A stretch of DNA of 64,000 nucleotides from Lysobacterales bacterium (GTDB lineage Bacteria > Pseudomonadota > Gammaproteobacteria > Xanthomonadales > SZUA-36). The stretch's first letter is position 1. Each line of letters starts with the position of its first letter. The DNA is taken from contig JABDLD010000087.1 in assembly GCA_013001885.1 (NCBI GenBank), forward strand, positions 45,978 to 109,977. The letters run 5' to 3'. Made by a program: the position numbers and the translations under genes. The notes beneath the pieces are model-generated. The model saw only the letters and a program-made list of their open reading frames with translations. It was not told the DNA's origin and made no database searches. Below, in pieces: positions 53,153 through 62,219 of this stretch.

Positions 53153-53930
53153 AATCGGCGAACCCCCGCCGTGCACAACATATAACGAGCATGCGACCGC
53201 CCCGGTACTGCTGGTCGCGGATCACGCCAGTCGCCACATTCCGGCGGAATTGAAACAGCTGGGTCTGGCTGACTGGGTAATGGAGAAGCATGTCGCATGG
53301 GACATCGGTTCCGACCAGCTCGCCCAGTTTCTGTCGGATGAGCTGAATGCCCCGCTGATTCTCGCCGGTTTCTCGCGCCTGATCATCGACCCGAACCGAA
53401 ACCCGGACAGCCGTTCCGCCATCGTCGAGATCAGCGACGGGATCGCCATTCCAGGCAACATGGATCTGAACCGGGATCAGAAAACACAACGCCTTGAGTC
53501 TTTTTTCGAGCCTTACCACGACCGCATCGCCCAGCGCCTCGCCTCCTTTTCAGCGCAAGGCGTCGTACCGGCCATGATCTCGGTGCACACCTGCTCGCCG
53601 GTATTTGACCGGGTGGTGCGCCCATGGCACATAGGCGTTATGTGGGACAAGGACCCACGGATTCCGGTGCCATTCATGCAACGCCTGCTGGAAATGGATG
53701 GCATTTGCATCGGTGACAATGAACCCTACTCCGGTCGGCATCCGCATGACTTCACAATCGACCACCACGCGGAAGCCGCCGGTTTGCCGCACGTCGGTAT
53801 CGAGGTCCGGCAAGACCTGGTGACCGATACCGCGGGCGCACGGAAGTGGGCGGGAATACTTGCTGAGGGCCTGCGCGGAATTCTCAAAAACACGGGACTT
53901 TACTGCCTGCTGCAGGATTCCCGAGTCTGA
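53142..53930 (+). CDS. N-formylglutamate amidohydrolase family protein
   Basis: About 262 residues; starts at TTG 53142 or GTG 53145 inside the end of pap. Zinc-hydrolase family blocks: VLLVADHASRHIPAELKQLG, HVAWDIGSDQLAQFLSDEL, FSRLIIDPNRNP, ISVHTCSPVFD, GDNEPYSGRHPHDFTIDHHAEAAGLPHVGIEVRQDL. Known relatives release formate from N-formylglutamate or act on formylated small compounds. No histidine-degradation genes are nearby, so the substrate is open. Likely co-transcribed with pap. Confidence 0.88.
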   Translation: MVTEIGEPPPCTTYNEHATAPVLLVADHASRHIPAELKQLGLADWVMEKHVAWDIGSDQLAQFLSDELNAPLILAGFSRLIIDPNRNPDSRSAIVEISDGIAIPGNMDLNRDQKTQRLESFFEPYHDRIAQRLASFSAQGVVPAMISVHTCSPVFDRVVRPWHIGVMWDKDPRIPVPFMQRLLEMDGICIGDNEPYSGRHPHDFTIDHHAEAAGLPHVGIEVRQDLVTDTAGARKWAGILAEGLRGILKNTGLYCLLQDSRV

Positions 53931-53942
53931 CGCCCGTTGATA

Positions 53943-55103
53943 TTAAAGCCGTTCCAACCTGCGGGCTGCCTCCGCCAGCGTCTGGTCACTCTTGGCAAAA
54001 CAAAAGCGAACGATCCGCTGTTCCGGCGGGTTCCGGTAAAAAACGGACACAGGAATAGCAGCTACTTTGTGTTCCCGCGTCAGGCGAGCGGCAAACATCG
54101 TGTCGGATTCATCACTGATTCGGCTGTAATCGGCAAGCTGAAAAAACGAACCCGCCGCAGGTTTCAGTATAAAACTTGATTTGTCCAGTATCTGATTGAA
54201 ATAATTACGCTTTGTTTGATAAAAACTCCCAAGCTCAAGGTGGTACCGGGGAGAATCACGCAAAAAGTCAGCCAGCGCAAACTGCATCGGAGCATTGGTG
54301 CTGAAACTGATATTCTGATGGACTTTCAAAAATTCGCGCATCAGTTCAGACGGCGCCACGCAGTAGCCTACCCTCCAACCGGTCACGTGGTAGGTTTTAC
54401 CGAAGGAAAAAATGCAAAACGCTCTTGCAGCCAGGTCCGGGTAACGAAGAAGGCTCAGGTGCGCTTTGCCGTCGAACGTTATGTGCTCATAAACCTCGTC
54501 CGCCAGCAGCAGAATATTCCTGCCCGCCACCAGGCGTCGTAACGATTCGATATCATCCTCATTCCAGACCGAACCCGTCGGATTGTGGGGATTGTTCAGA
54601 ATGATCAGCCGGGTGCGGTCGTTGACCTCACTTTCCACCCGTTGCCAGTCAATACCAAAATCCGGATAGCTCAGCGGGATATGTCGTGTCACGCCGCCAT
54701 TCAACGCCACGCAGGGAGCATATGTATCGTAGGCGGGATCGAAAACAATGACTTCATCACCTGGGTGGATACAGGCGGTGATCGCGCAGTGAATGGCTTC
54801 AGTGGCGCCGGGGGTCACGCATATATGACTTTTCGGCTCGGCGGCGCAGCCATAGAGTTGCCGGACTTTAAGCGCGATTTGCTCCAGCAGTTCCGGCACG
54901 CCCGCGAGCGGCGCATACTGGTTGTGTCCGTTCGCCATATGCCAGGCAACACGCTCTCTCAGCGCAGGCGGGCCCTCAAAATCCGGATAGCCCTGCGAAA
55001 GGTTGATCGCACCGGATGCGCGGGCCATTTCGGACATGACCGTGAAGATGGTCGTTCCCATATCTGGAAACTTGCTTTTTAGAGACGGAGAACCGGTGTT
55101 CAT
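53943..55103 (-). CDS. Methionine aminotransferase-type class I aminotransferase (YbdL-like)
   Basis: 386 residues from ATG 55101-55103; an ATG 24 bases upstream is the alternative. Opens SKFPDMGTTIFTVMSEMARASGAINLSQGYPDFEGP, characteristic of the YbdL/KAT II group. Further blocks: VTPGATEAIHCAITACIHPGDEVIVFDPAYDTY, NNPHNPTGSVW, LLADEVYEHITFDG, PLP Lys in FSFGKTYHVTGWRVGY and VRFCFAKSD with the carboxylate-binding Arg. It transaminates methionine and aromatic amino acids with 2-oxo acids in relatives. Confidence 0.9.
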   Translation of the reverse strand: MNTGSPSLKSKFPDMGTTIFTVMSEMARASGAINLSQGYPDFEGPPALRERVAWHMANGHNQYAPLAGVPELLEQIALKVRQLYGCAAEPKSHICVTPGATEAIHCAITACIHPGDEVIVFDPAYDTYAPCVALNGGVTRHIPLSYPDFGIDWQRVESEVNDRTRLIILNNPHNPTGSVWNEDDIESLRRLVAGRNILLLADEVYEHITFDGKAHLSLLRYPDLAARAFCIFSFGKTYHVTGWRVGYCVAPSELMREFLKVHQNISFSTNAPMQFALADFLRDSPRYHLELGSFYQTKRNYFNQILDKSSFILKPAAGSFFQLADYSRISDESDTMFAARLTREHKVAAIPVSVFYRNPPEQRIVRFCFAKSDQTLAEAARRLERL

Positions 55104-55160
55104 CTTGTTGCCATTAACCCTTTCCACAGCAGATGCGCTATCTTATCCTGCAGTTCTCGA

Positions 55161-55931
55161 ATGATTCCAATTCCTTCCGGGGGAAAGTATCGTCCAGTGA
55201 AAACCCTGTTACTGCAATTCCTGCGCTCCATACGCCAGAGCTTCCAGGACCTGCTGCCCATCATCCTGGTGATCGGTTTCTTCCAGCTGGTCGTCCTCAA
55301 GCAGGGCGTGCCGAATTTTGGCGGAATCCTTGCCGGCGGCCTGATGGTGGTGCTCGGGCTCAGCCTTTTCGTTCAGGGGCTCCAGATGGCGTTGTTTCCA
55401 CTGGGCGAAGACATGGCCTACAGCTTCGTCAAGAAAGGAAACCTTTACTTATTGCTGATTTTTGCCTTCACGCTCGGCTTTGGCACGACCGTCGCCGAGC
55501 CTGCGCTGATCGCCATTGCTGACGAGGCCGCCACCATAGCGGCGGGCGGCGGCGTCATCGAAAATGAGGCTCAGGCCCGGGAAAGCTATGCCACCGGCCT
55601 GAGGCTGGTGGTAGCATTTGCGGTCGGCTTTGCCCTTCTGGTTGGTGTCATACGCATTCTGAAGGGCTGGCCGGTGCAGTACCTGATCATCGGCGGTTAT
55701 CTTGGCGTGGTTGTCATGACCGCGTTCGCCCCGCAGGAAATCATCGGCATCGCCTACGATTCGGGCGGCGTGACCACATCCACTGTTACGGTTCCCCTGG
55801 TTGCTGCGCTGGGCATCGGGCTGGCCAAAAGCATCAGGGGCCGTGAACCCCTGATCGACGGTTTCGGCCTGATTGCCTTTGCTTCCTTAACACCCATGAT
55901 CTTTGTCATGGCCTACGGCATGTTGTTCTGA
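55161..55931 (+). CDS. DUF1538 membrane protein, first copy
   Basis: About 256 residues (GTG at 55197 is an alternative start with GGGGGAAAG upstream). Seven or so membrane helices. Hallmarks of DUF1538: LGFGTTVAEPALIAIADEAA and the later IAYDSGGVTTSTVTVPLVAALGIGLA, polar glycine/serine/threonine motifs inside helices that look like a transport pathway. It is a paralogue of the next gene and starts a four-gene unit with it, a PII-like protein and a CBS protein. Transport substrate is unknown. Confidence 0.88.
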   Translation: MIPIPSGGKYRPVKTLLLQFLRSIRQSFQDLLPIILVIGFFQLVVLKQGVPNFGGILAGGLMVVLGLSLFVQGLQMALFPLGEDMAYSFVKKGNLYLLLIFAFTLGFGTTVAEPALIAIADEAATIAAGGGVIENEAQARESYATGLRLVVAFAVGFALLVGVIRILKGWPVQYLIIGGYLGVVVMTAFAPQEIIGIAYDSGGVTTSTVTVPLVAALGIGLAKSIRGREPLIDGFGLIAFASLTPMIFVMAYGMLF

Positions 55932-55940
55932 GGGGCCTTG

Positions 55941-56741
55941 ATGGAAGCACTCATTCATTTCGTGGCGACGACAACCGGGTTACTGGGTGATGTTTTGCCC
56001 ATTGCGGTCATTCTGATCGGCTTTCAGGTCATCGTGCTGCGGCGGCCATTGGTCAATCCGGCGCGGGTCTTTACCGGACTGGTGTTCGTTTTGCTGGGCC
56101 TTGCGCTGTTTCTCGAAGGGCTGGAGCTGGCGCTTTTTCCGCTTGGACGAATGATGGCCTCTCAGCTGACGTCTCCTTCCTTTGTTCTGGGCGGGGATGC
56201 CGCGGTACTCCTCGAGTTTACCTGGACCGACTATTTCTGGGTATATATCTTCGCCGGGGCTATTGGCTTCGCCACCACGGTGGCCGAACCGGCGCTGATC
56301 GCGGTGTCGATGAAGGCCAACCAAGTTTCCGGCGGCACGATCACGGTCAACGGCCTGCGGTTTGCGGTGGCCGTCGGGGTGGCGTTCGGCGTGGCGCTCG
56401 GAACGTTCAGAATAGTCACCGGAACCCCGCTGCACTGGTTCATCATCTCGGGTTACGTCATCGTGATCATACAGACCCTGTTCGCACCTCGATCCATTAT
56501 CCCGCTCGCCTATGACTCCGGCGGTGTGACCACATCGACCGTGACGGTGCCGCTGGTCGCGGCCCTGGGCCTCGGCCTGGCGGAAACCATACCGGGCCGC
56601 AGCCCTCTGCTCGACGGTTTCGGCCTTATCGCGTTTGCCAGTCTTTTTCCGATGATCTCGGTGATGGCTTATGCACAAATCAGTGAATGGCGTACCCGCC
56701 GGGGACGCAATGCGGACACGAATCCGCAGAATCCAACTTAG
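55941..56741 (+). CDS. DUF1538 membrane protein, second copy
   Basis: 266 residues from ATG 55941 (GAGGGG six bases upstream; TTG 55938 is the other option). Same motifs as the first copy: AIGFATTVAEPALIAVSMKANQ and PLAYDSGGVTTSTVTVPLVAALGLGLAETIPGRSPLLDGFGLIAFASLFPMISVM. Two copies suggest a heterodimer with pseudo-two-fold symmetry. Nine bases separate it from copy one; the PII-like gene starts 17 bases after its stop. Confidence 0.9.
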   Translation: MEALIHFVATTTGLLGDVLPIAVILIGFQVIVLRRPLVNPARVFTGLVFVLLGLALFLEGLELALFPLGRMMASQLTSPSFVLGGDAAVLLEFTWTDYFWVYIFAGAIGFATTVAEPALIAVSMKANQVSGGTITVNGLRFAVAVGVAFGVALGTFRIVTGTPLHWFIISGYVIVIIQTLFAPRSIIPLAYDSGGVTTSTVTVPLVAALGLGLAETIPGRSPLLDGFGLIAFASLFPMISVMAYAQISEWRTRRGRNADTNPQNPT

Positions 56742-56757
56742 AAAAAGAGGAATACCG

Positions 56758-57108
56758 ATGCATTTCAAATTGATAGTCGTAATGGTGGAAGACCAACACA
56801 CATCCGAGATCCTGACCGCCGCCCGCGAGGAAGGCGCGACCGGAGCCACCGTGCTGAACCAGGCCCGGGGTGAGGGCCTCAGCCCCGCCAAGACTTTTCT
56901 CGGGCTGAGTGTCGGCAACCAGGTGGATGTCATCCTGATGCTGGTGGAGGAGCATCTGAGCCGGCATGTGCTGGAAAAGATTGCAGCCGTAGGTGAATTC
57001 GACGAGACTTCCGGCACCGGAATTGCGTTTCAGGTGGATGTTGAAGACGCCATCGGCGTCAGGCACCAGATGCAGGCGCTGGTTGAAACTGTGGAGGAAA
57101 GGATATGA
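56758..57108 (+). CDS. PII-like signalling protein
   Basis: 116 residues from ATG 56758, behind AGAGGAA. Ferredoxin-like PII fold: FKLIVVMVEDQHTSEILTAAREEGATGATVLNQARGEG, LGLSVGNQVDVILMLVEEHLSRHVLEKIAAVGEFDETSGTGIAFQVDVEDAIGV. The canonical uridylylated Tyr51 context and nitrogen PII T-loop are absent, so it is a diverged PII that probably senses a nucleotide or anion. Its place after two membrane proteins resembles GlnK-AmtB logic, in which PII blocks a channel. The CBS gene overlaps its stop (ATGA). Confidence 0.88.
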   Translation: MHFKLIVVMVEDQHTSEILTAAREEGATGATVLNQARGEGLSPAKTFLGLSVGNQVDVILMLVEEHLSRHVLEKIAAVGEFDETSGTGIAFQVDVEDAIGVRHQMQALVETVEERI

Positions 57109-57512
57109 AACCGCTGAAGCCCATTGTCCGAGTTTCTGAAGTAATGAAGAGCGGAGTGGACATCGTAGACGGCATGACCACCATCCGGGATGCATTGCAG
57201 AGAATGAAGTATCCCGAGACCCGCACTATCATTGTCGACAAGCGGCACGAGGATGACGAATTCGGGGTCGTGATGTTTCGCGACATCGCCAAACGTGTGC
57301 TCGCGCCCGACCTTTCGCCCAAGCGCGTCAACATTTATGAAATCATGTCCAAACCCGTCATCGGCGTGGACCCTCAAATGGATGTCCGATACTGCATTAA
57401 ACTGTTTGACCGGTTTGGTTTGTCCCGCGCACCGGTGATAAAGGACGACAAGATCATCGGCCTCGTCAGTTATACAGATATCGTGCTCAAAGGCGTAATG
57501 TCCCAGGATTGA
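57105..57512 (+). CDS. Tandem CBS-domain protein
   Basis: 135 residues, two CBS motifs: VRVSEVMKSGVDIVDGMTTIRDALQRM (about 8-65) and IYEIMSKPVIGVDPQMDVRYCIKLFDRFGLSRAPVIKDDKIIGLVSYTDIV (about 75-130). A CBS pair normally binds AMP, ATP or SAM and changes the activity of a partner. It overlaps the PII-like gene upstream and sits three bases before glgP, so it may couple energy state to both the DUF1538 proteins and glycogen breakdown. Confidence 0.9.
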   Translation: MKPLKPIVRVSEVMKSGVDIVDGMTTIRDALQRMKYPETRTIIVDKRHEDDEFGVVMFRDIAKRVLAPDLSPKRVNIYEIMSKPVIGVDPQMDVRYCIKLFDRFGLSRAPVIKDDKIIGLVSYTDIVLKGVMSQD

Positions 57513-57515
57513 TCG

Positions 57516-59954
57516 ATGGTAGGAATATTAGAAAAAGAAGACCTCAAGAGAACCATTCTCAAGAGGCTGGTTTACTCGGTCGGCAAGGACACCGATTACG
57601 CCGTTCCGCATGACTGGCTGGTGGCGTTGACCCTGGCGGTACGCCAGCGACTGATGGACCGCTGGATGACTACGACCAAGCGGGTTTACGAAACCGACGT
57701 CAAACGAGTGTACTACCTTTCCATGGAGTTCCTGATCGGGCGCTTGCTGGGAGATACCATGCTTAACCTCGGCATGGTCGACCTGTGCCGGGCCGCGCTG
57801 GCTGATCTGAATATCGACCTGGATGAAATTCTGGAACAGGAGCCGGATGCGGCACTCGGCAACGGCGGGCTCGGCCGGCTGGCGGCCTGCTTCATGGACT
57901 CCATGTCAACGCTTGGAATCGCCGCCTACGGTTATGGGATCCGGTACGAACACGGCCTGTTCCGCCAGCACATCAGGGAGGGCTGGCAGGTTGAAGAGGC
58001 CGAAGAGTGGCTGATCCAGGGCGGCAACCCCTGGGAACTCAACCGTTCAGAGTCGCGCTACATGATCCAGTTCGGAGGCGAGGTGTACGCCGGTGTCGCG
58101 GATGGCCAGGTCTGGCAGCCGGGCGAGCGCGTCATTGCCGTCGGTAATGACATGGCCATCGCGGGCTGGAAGGCAGAACATGTCAATACCTTGCGGCTGT
58201 GGTCGGCCAAGCCAGCCCAGACGTTCGACCTTTCCAGGTTCAACGAAGGCAATTATCTGGAAGCTGCGCAACACGAAGTCCTGGCCGAAACTCTGTCCCG
58301 GGTGCTGTACCCGGATGATTCAACCCCGCAAGGCAGGGAATTACGCCTGAAACAGGAGTACTTTTTTACCTCCGCGTCGCTGCAGGATTTGTTGCGTCGC
58401 TACCTGAGCACGCACGACAATCTGCTCGGCCTGCCGGATCATGCCGCAATCCAGCTGAACGACACACACCCCGCCATCGCGGTTCCCGAATTGATGCGCC
58501 TTTTGGTGGACGATCACGGGATGAAACTCAAACAGGCGTTTGAACTCACGCGCCAGTGTATTTCCTACACCAACCATACGTTGCTGCCCGAAGCGCTCGA
58601 GCGCTGGCCGCTGGATATGTTTGGAGCGGCACTGCCCCGCCACCTGCAAATCATCGAGCAGGTCGACAAGTTCTTTATCCAGGAACTGAATACGAAAAAC
58701 CTGGAAGTCAAACCTGAAGACGTCTGCGCCATTGATTTCCACGACGGCAACGGCGGCTCGGTGCGGATGGGCAATCTGGCATTCATCGGAAGCCACAGGG
58801 TGAACGGCGTATCCGAACTGCATACAGACCTGATGACGCAAACGGTGTTTCACGATCTTCACCAGGTCTTTCCGGACCGGATCGTTAACATGACGAACGG
58901 CGTTACCCCGCGCCGCTGGCTCTACAACTGCAACATCGAGCTGTCCAACCTCGTCACCGAGGCCATCGGCGACGGCTGGATCGGCGACCTGGAGCAGATC
59001 AGCAAGCTCAATACTTTTGCTGAAGACAGTTCCTTCCTCGATTCCTTCGCCCGAGCCAAGCGAAAAAACAAGGAAAATCTGGGTCAGGAAATCCAGAAAT
59101 TAACGGGCATTTCGGTAGATCCGGACGCCTTGTTCGATGTGCAGATCAAGCGCATTCACGAATACAAGCGACAGCTGCTCAATGCGCTGCAAATCGTCGC
59201 CCGCTACCAGGCCATCCTGGCGAACCCGGACGCCGACTGGCTGCCGCTGGTAAAGATTTTCAGCGGTAAAGCCGCACCGAGTTACACCACGGCAAAACTG
59301 ATCATCAAGCTGATCAACGATATTGCGAACACCATCAACAACGACCCGGTGGTCGGGGACCGTCTGAAGGTCATTTACGTGCCAAATTACAATGTGACCC
59401 GCGCCGAGATCATCATTCCCGGGGCCGATCTTTCAGAGCAGATCTCGACGGCCGGGATGGAGGCTTCGGGTACCGGCAACATGAAGCTCGCGCTGAACGG
59501 CGCGCTGACCATCGGTACACTCGACGGCGCCAATGTCGAGATCATGCAACACGTGGGTGAAGAGAACATTTTCATCTTCGGCCTTACTGCTGAGCAGGTG
59601 GCGGCCCGCAGACGCGAAGGGTATGCGCCAATGCATATCATCGAGGAAAATCCGCGGCTGGAAGCGGCCCTGCTCGATATTGCCAACGGTGTCTTTTCAG
59701 GCGGCGACAAGGAACTATTCAAGCCGCTGCTCGACAACCTCTACCATAGTGACTATTTCATGCTCGCGGCGGATTTTGGCGACTACCTGGCGAGCCAGCG
59801 GGACGTGGGCGCTGCCTATCGCGACAGGAAACGCTGGTTCCGATCAGCCGTACTGAACACGGCCAACGTCGGATTTTTCTCGTCTGACCGTACGATCTGC
59901 TCTTACGACCGGGAGATCTGGCACTCGAAACCGTCGCTGCACGATCAGGACTGA
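57516..59954 (+). CDS. glgP: Glycogen/maltodextrin phosphorylase
   Basis: 812 residues, full length. VKRVYYLSMEFLIGRLLGDTMLNLG, LGNGGLGRLAACFMDSMSTLGIAAYGYGIRYEHGLF, NDTHPAIAVPELMRLLVDDHG, and the PLP-Lys block EASGTGNMKLALNGALTIGTLDGANVE. It releases glucose-1-phosphate from alpha-1,4-glucans. AGGA lies about seven bases before the ATG; only three bases separate it from the CBS gene, so it probably shares that transcript. Its 3' end overlaps the glgB stop by ten bases on the opposite strand. Confidence 0.97.
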   Translation: MVGILEKEDLKRTILKRLVYSVGKDTDYAVPHDWLVALTLAVRQRLMDRWMTTTKRVYETDVKRVYYLSMEFLIGRLLGDTMLNLGMVDLCRAALADLNIDLDEILEQEPDAALGNGGLGRLAACFMDSMSTLGIAAYGYGIRYEHGLFRQHIREGWQVEEAEEWLIQGGNPWELNRSESRYMIQFGGEVYAGVADGQVWQPGERVIAVGNDMAIAGWKAEHVNTLRLWSAKPAQTFDLSRFNEGNYLEAAQHEVLAETLSRVLYPDDSTPQGRELRLKQEYFFTSASLQDLLRRYLSTHDNLLGLPDHAAIQLNDTHPAIAVPELMRLLVDDHGMKLKQAFELTRQCISYTNHTLLPEALERWPLDMFGAALPRHLQIIEQVDKFFIQELNTKNLEVKPEDVCAIDFHDGNGGSVRMGNLAFIGSHRVNGVSELHTDLMTQTVFHDLHQVFPDRIVNMTNGVTPRRWLYNCNIELSNLVTEAIGDGWIGDLEQISKLNTFAEDSSFLDSFARAKRKNKENLGQEIQKLTGISVDPDALFDVQIKRIHEYKRQLLNALQIVARYQAILANPDADWLPLVKIFSGKAAPSYTTAKLIIKLINDIANTINNDPVVGDRLKVIYVPNYNVTRAEIIIPGADLSEQISTAGMEASGTGNMKLALNGALTIGTLDGANVEIMQHVGEENIFIFGLTAEQVAARRREGYAPMHIIEENPRLEAALLDIANGVFSGGDKELFKPLLDNLYHSDYFMLAADFGDYLASQRDVGAAYRDRKRWFRSAVLNTANVGFFSSDRTICSYDREIWHSKPSLHDQD

Positions 59955-62140
59955 CAGCGCAGAACCACGCCGGCCAGAGGTGGCAGGGTGATGCACAGGC
60001 TGTGATCACGGCCATGGTATGGCGTTGCTTCGGTGTGCAATTGGCCCGGGTTCTCGATCCCTGAGCCACCGAACGAGTCGGCGTCCGAGTTGAAAACCTC
60101 GCCGTAAACTCCTTCGTGCGCGATCGGGATGCGATAACCGTTGCGCACCACCGGCGTGAAATTCAGCACGATTGCCAGCGTTTCGGTGCCGGAGCGGCGC
60201 AGGAAAGCAATCACCGATTGTTCCTTGTCTTCACCGCTGAGCCATTCAAAACCGCGGGCGTCGCAGTCCCATTCACAGAGCGCCGTGTGCTCCTGCTGCA
60301 AGCGGTTGAGGTCCGTCAGCATCCTGGCGACGCCGGAGGGAAGCGGCTGGTTGCTGCGCTCCCAGGACAGGGCGGTTCCCGAATTCCATTCCTCCATCTG
60401 GGCGATCTCACCGCCCATGAACAGCAGTTGTTTACCCGGGTAAGTCCATTGGTAGGTATAAAGCAACCGCAAATTGGCAAATTTCTGCCAGTCGTCACCG
60501 GGCATTTTTCCAAACAGGGAGTTCTTGAGGTGCACCACTTCGTCATGCGACAACGGCAGCATGAAGTTCTCATGGAACGCATAAAGCGGACCGAACGTCA
60601 GCATCTCCTGGTGAAATTTCCGGTGCACCGGTTCTTTGGAAAAATAATTTAGCGTGTCGTGCATCCAGCCCATGCTCCACTTCAGGCCAAAACCAAGCCC
60701 ACCGGATGAAGTGGGACGGGTTACGCCGGGCCAGGAGCTGGACTCTTCAGCGATCATTACGCAACCCGGACATTCCTGGCCGACGGCCTCGTTCAGTTCG
60801 CGCAGGAAATCCACCGCCTCCAGGTTCGTGTTTCCGCCGTACTGGTTAGGCAACCACTGGCCTTCCTCACGCGAAAAATTCAGGTACAGCATGGACGCAA
60901 CGGCATCGACCCTGATGCCGTCTAGATGAAACTCTTTCAGCCAGTAAATCGCATTGGAAATCAGAAAACTGCGGACCTCGCGGCGCTCGTAATTAAAAAC
61001 CAGTGTTCCCCAGTCCGGGTGTCCGGCCTTGATCGGCTCGTGGTATTCGTAAAGGGCCTGGCCATCGAATGACGCCAGGCCGTGGGCGTCGCGGGGAAAG
61101 TGGGCCGGCACCCAATCGAGCAGGACGCCAATTCCGTTCTGGTGGAAATGGTCCACGAAGGCCCTGAAATCGTCAGGTGAGCCAAACCGGCTGGTAGGCG
61201 CAAAATAGCCGGTCGTCTGATAACCCCAGGACTCGTCCAGGGGGTGCTCCATGATGGGCATGAGTTCAATGTGGGTAAAACCCAGGTGCTTCACGTACGA
61301 GCAAAGTTCTTCAGCGGCCCGACGGTAACCCATGAAACTGCCGTCCTCGTTGCGGCGCCAGGAACCCAGGTGAACCTCGTAGACCGACATCGGCCGCGCG
61401 TGCCAGCCGCCCGCGTCACGGGCGTGCGACCAATCCGAGTCGAGCCAGGCATGTTGCGCCGGGCCGGTTACCAGGGCCGCTGTCCCCGGCCGGTATTCAC
61501 ATGCGCGGGCGAATGGATCGGTCTTTACATGAAGATCTCCGGTCGCGGCATTACGAATCTCGAATTTATAGCGCCCATCAAGTATTCCGGGAACAAACAG
61601 TTCCCAGATGCCGAAGCTTGCATGTTGGCGCATCGGGTGGCAGCGCCCGTCCCATTCATTGAAATCACCGATGACACTGACGCGGCCCGCATTCGGCGCC
61701 CAGACGGTAAAAAGGGTTCCATCGATCTTGTCAACCACGTGCCGGCGCGCGCCCAGCATTTGCTGGGCATAGCGATGGTGGCCGTGGTGGAAGGCCTCCA
61801 TCTCCTCAGGCAGAAGCTGGGGCCAGAAACTATAGGGGTCAAGAAATTCCAGCCGCTCTCCGGATTCCGTTTCGCGGATGACTCGATAATGCGGCGGCAC
61901 TTCCCCGGGTTGCGTCATGCATTCGAAAAGATCGGTATCGGGCACTCGGCTCATGGGCCGGGCAGCGTCATCGAGCCAGGCATTACGGGTGCGCGGCAGA
62001 AAACAGCGAAAGACTTCTTTCCCCTCCCATGCGTGACGTCCCAATATGGAAAACGGGTCTCCGTGCGACCCCATCGCCAACCGGGCCGGCTCAACCGAAT
62101 CGGCGGCCAGCGTGAATTCGTGTTTGTTTGACCTGATCAA
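59945..62140 (-). CDS. glgB: 1,4-alpha-glucan branching enzyme
   Basis: 731 residues, the long bacterial type with an N1 CBM48-like domain, a second CBM48 (about 115-215, FTVWAPNAGRVSVIGDFNEWDGR) and a GH13 barrel. Catalytic residues: Asp in DGIRVDAVASML, Glu in VMIAEESSSWPGV, Asp in LSHDEVVHLKNSL. MEHPLDESWGYQTTGYFAPTSRFG is a further GlgB mark. It adds alpha-1,6 branches to glycogen. Divergent from glgC. Confidence 0.97.
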   Translation of the reverse strand: MIRSNKHEFTLAADSVEPARLAMGSHGDPFSILGRHAWEGKEVFRCFLPRTRNAWLDDAARPMSRVPDTDLFECMTQPGEVPPHYRVIRETESGERLEFLDPYSFWPQLLPEEMEAFHHGHHRYAQQMLGARRHVVDKIDGTLFTVWAPNAGRVSVIGDFNEWDGRCHPMRQHASFGIWELFVPGILDGRYKFEIRNAATGDLHVKTDPFARACEYRPGTAALVTGPAQHAWLDSDWSHARDAGGWHARPMSVYEVHLGSWRRNEDGSFMGYRRAAEELCSYVKHLGFTHIELMPIMEHPLDESWGYQTTGYFAPTSRFGSPDDFRAFVDHFHQNGIGVLLDWVPAHFPRDAHGLASFDGQALYEYHEPIKAGHPDWGTLVFNYERREVRSFLISNAIYWLKEFHLDGIRVDAVASMLYLNFSREEGQWLPNQYGGNTNLEAVDFLRELNEAVGQECPGCVMIAEESSSWPGVTRPTSSGGLGFGLKWSMGWMHDTLNYFSKEPVHRKFHQEMLTFGPLYAFHENFMLPLSHDEVVHLKNSLFGKMPGDDWQKFANLRLLYTYQWTYPGKQLLFMGGEIAQMEEWNSGTALSWERSNQPLPSGVARMLTDLNRLQQEHTALCEWDCDARGFEWLSGEDKEQSVIAFLRRSGTETLAIVLNFTPVVRNGYRIPIAHEGVYGEVFNSDADSFGGSGIENPGQLHTEATPYHGRDHSLCITLPPLAGVVLRCQS

Positions 62141-62219
62141 CTTTTTTTGCCTTTTTTAACTGATTTGTCACATCGAAATACGTATGATGAATGTAGCACA
62201 ACCATGGGGAAGAAGATCG

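Noticed and set aside
55980..57017. Minus-strand frame of 345 codons
   Set aside because: Antisense to the second DUF1538 gene and PII gene; composition is not protein-like and no ribosome site is present.
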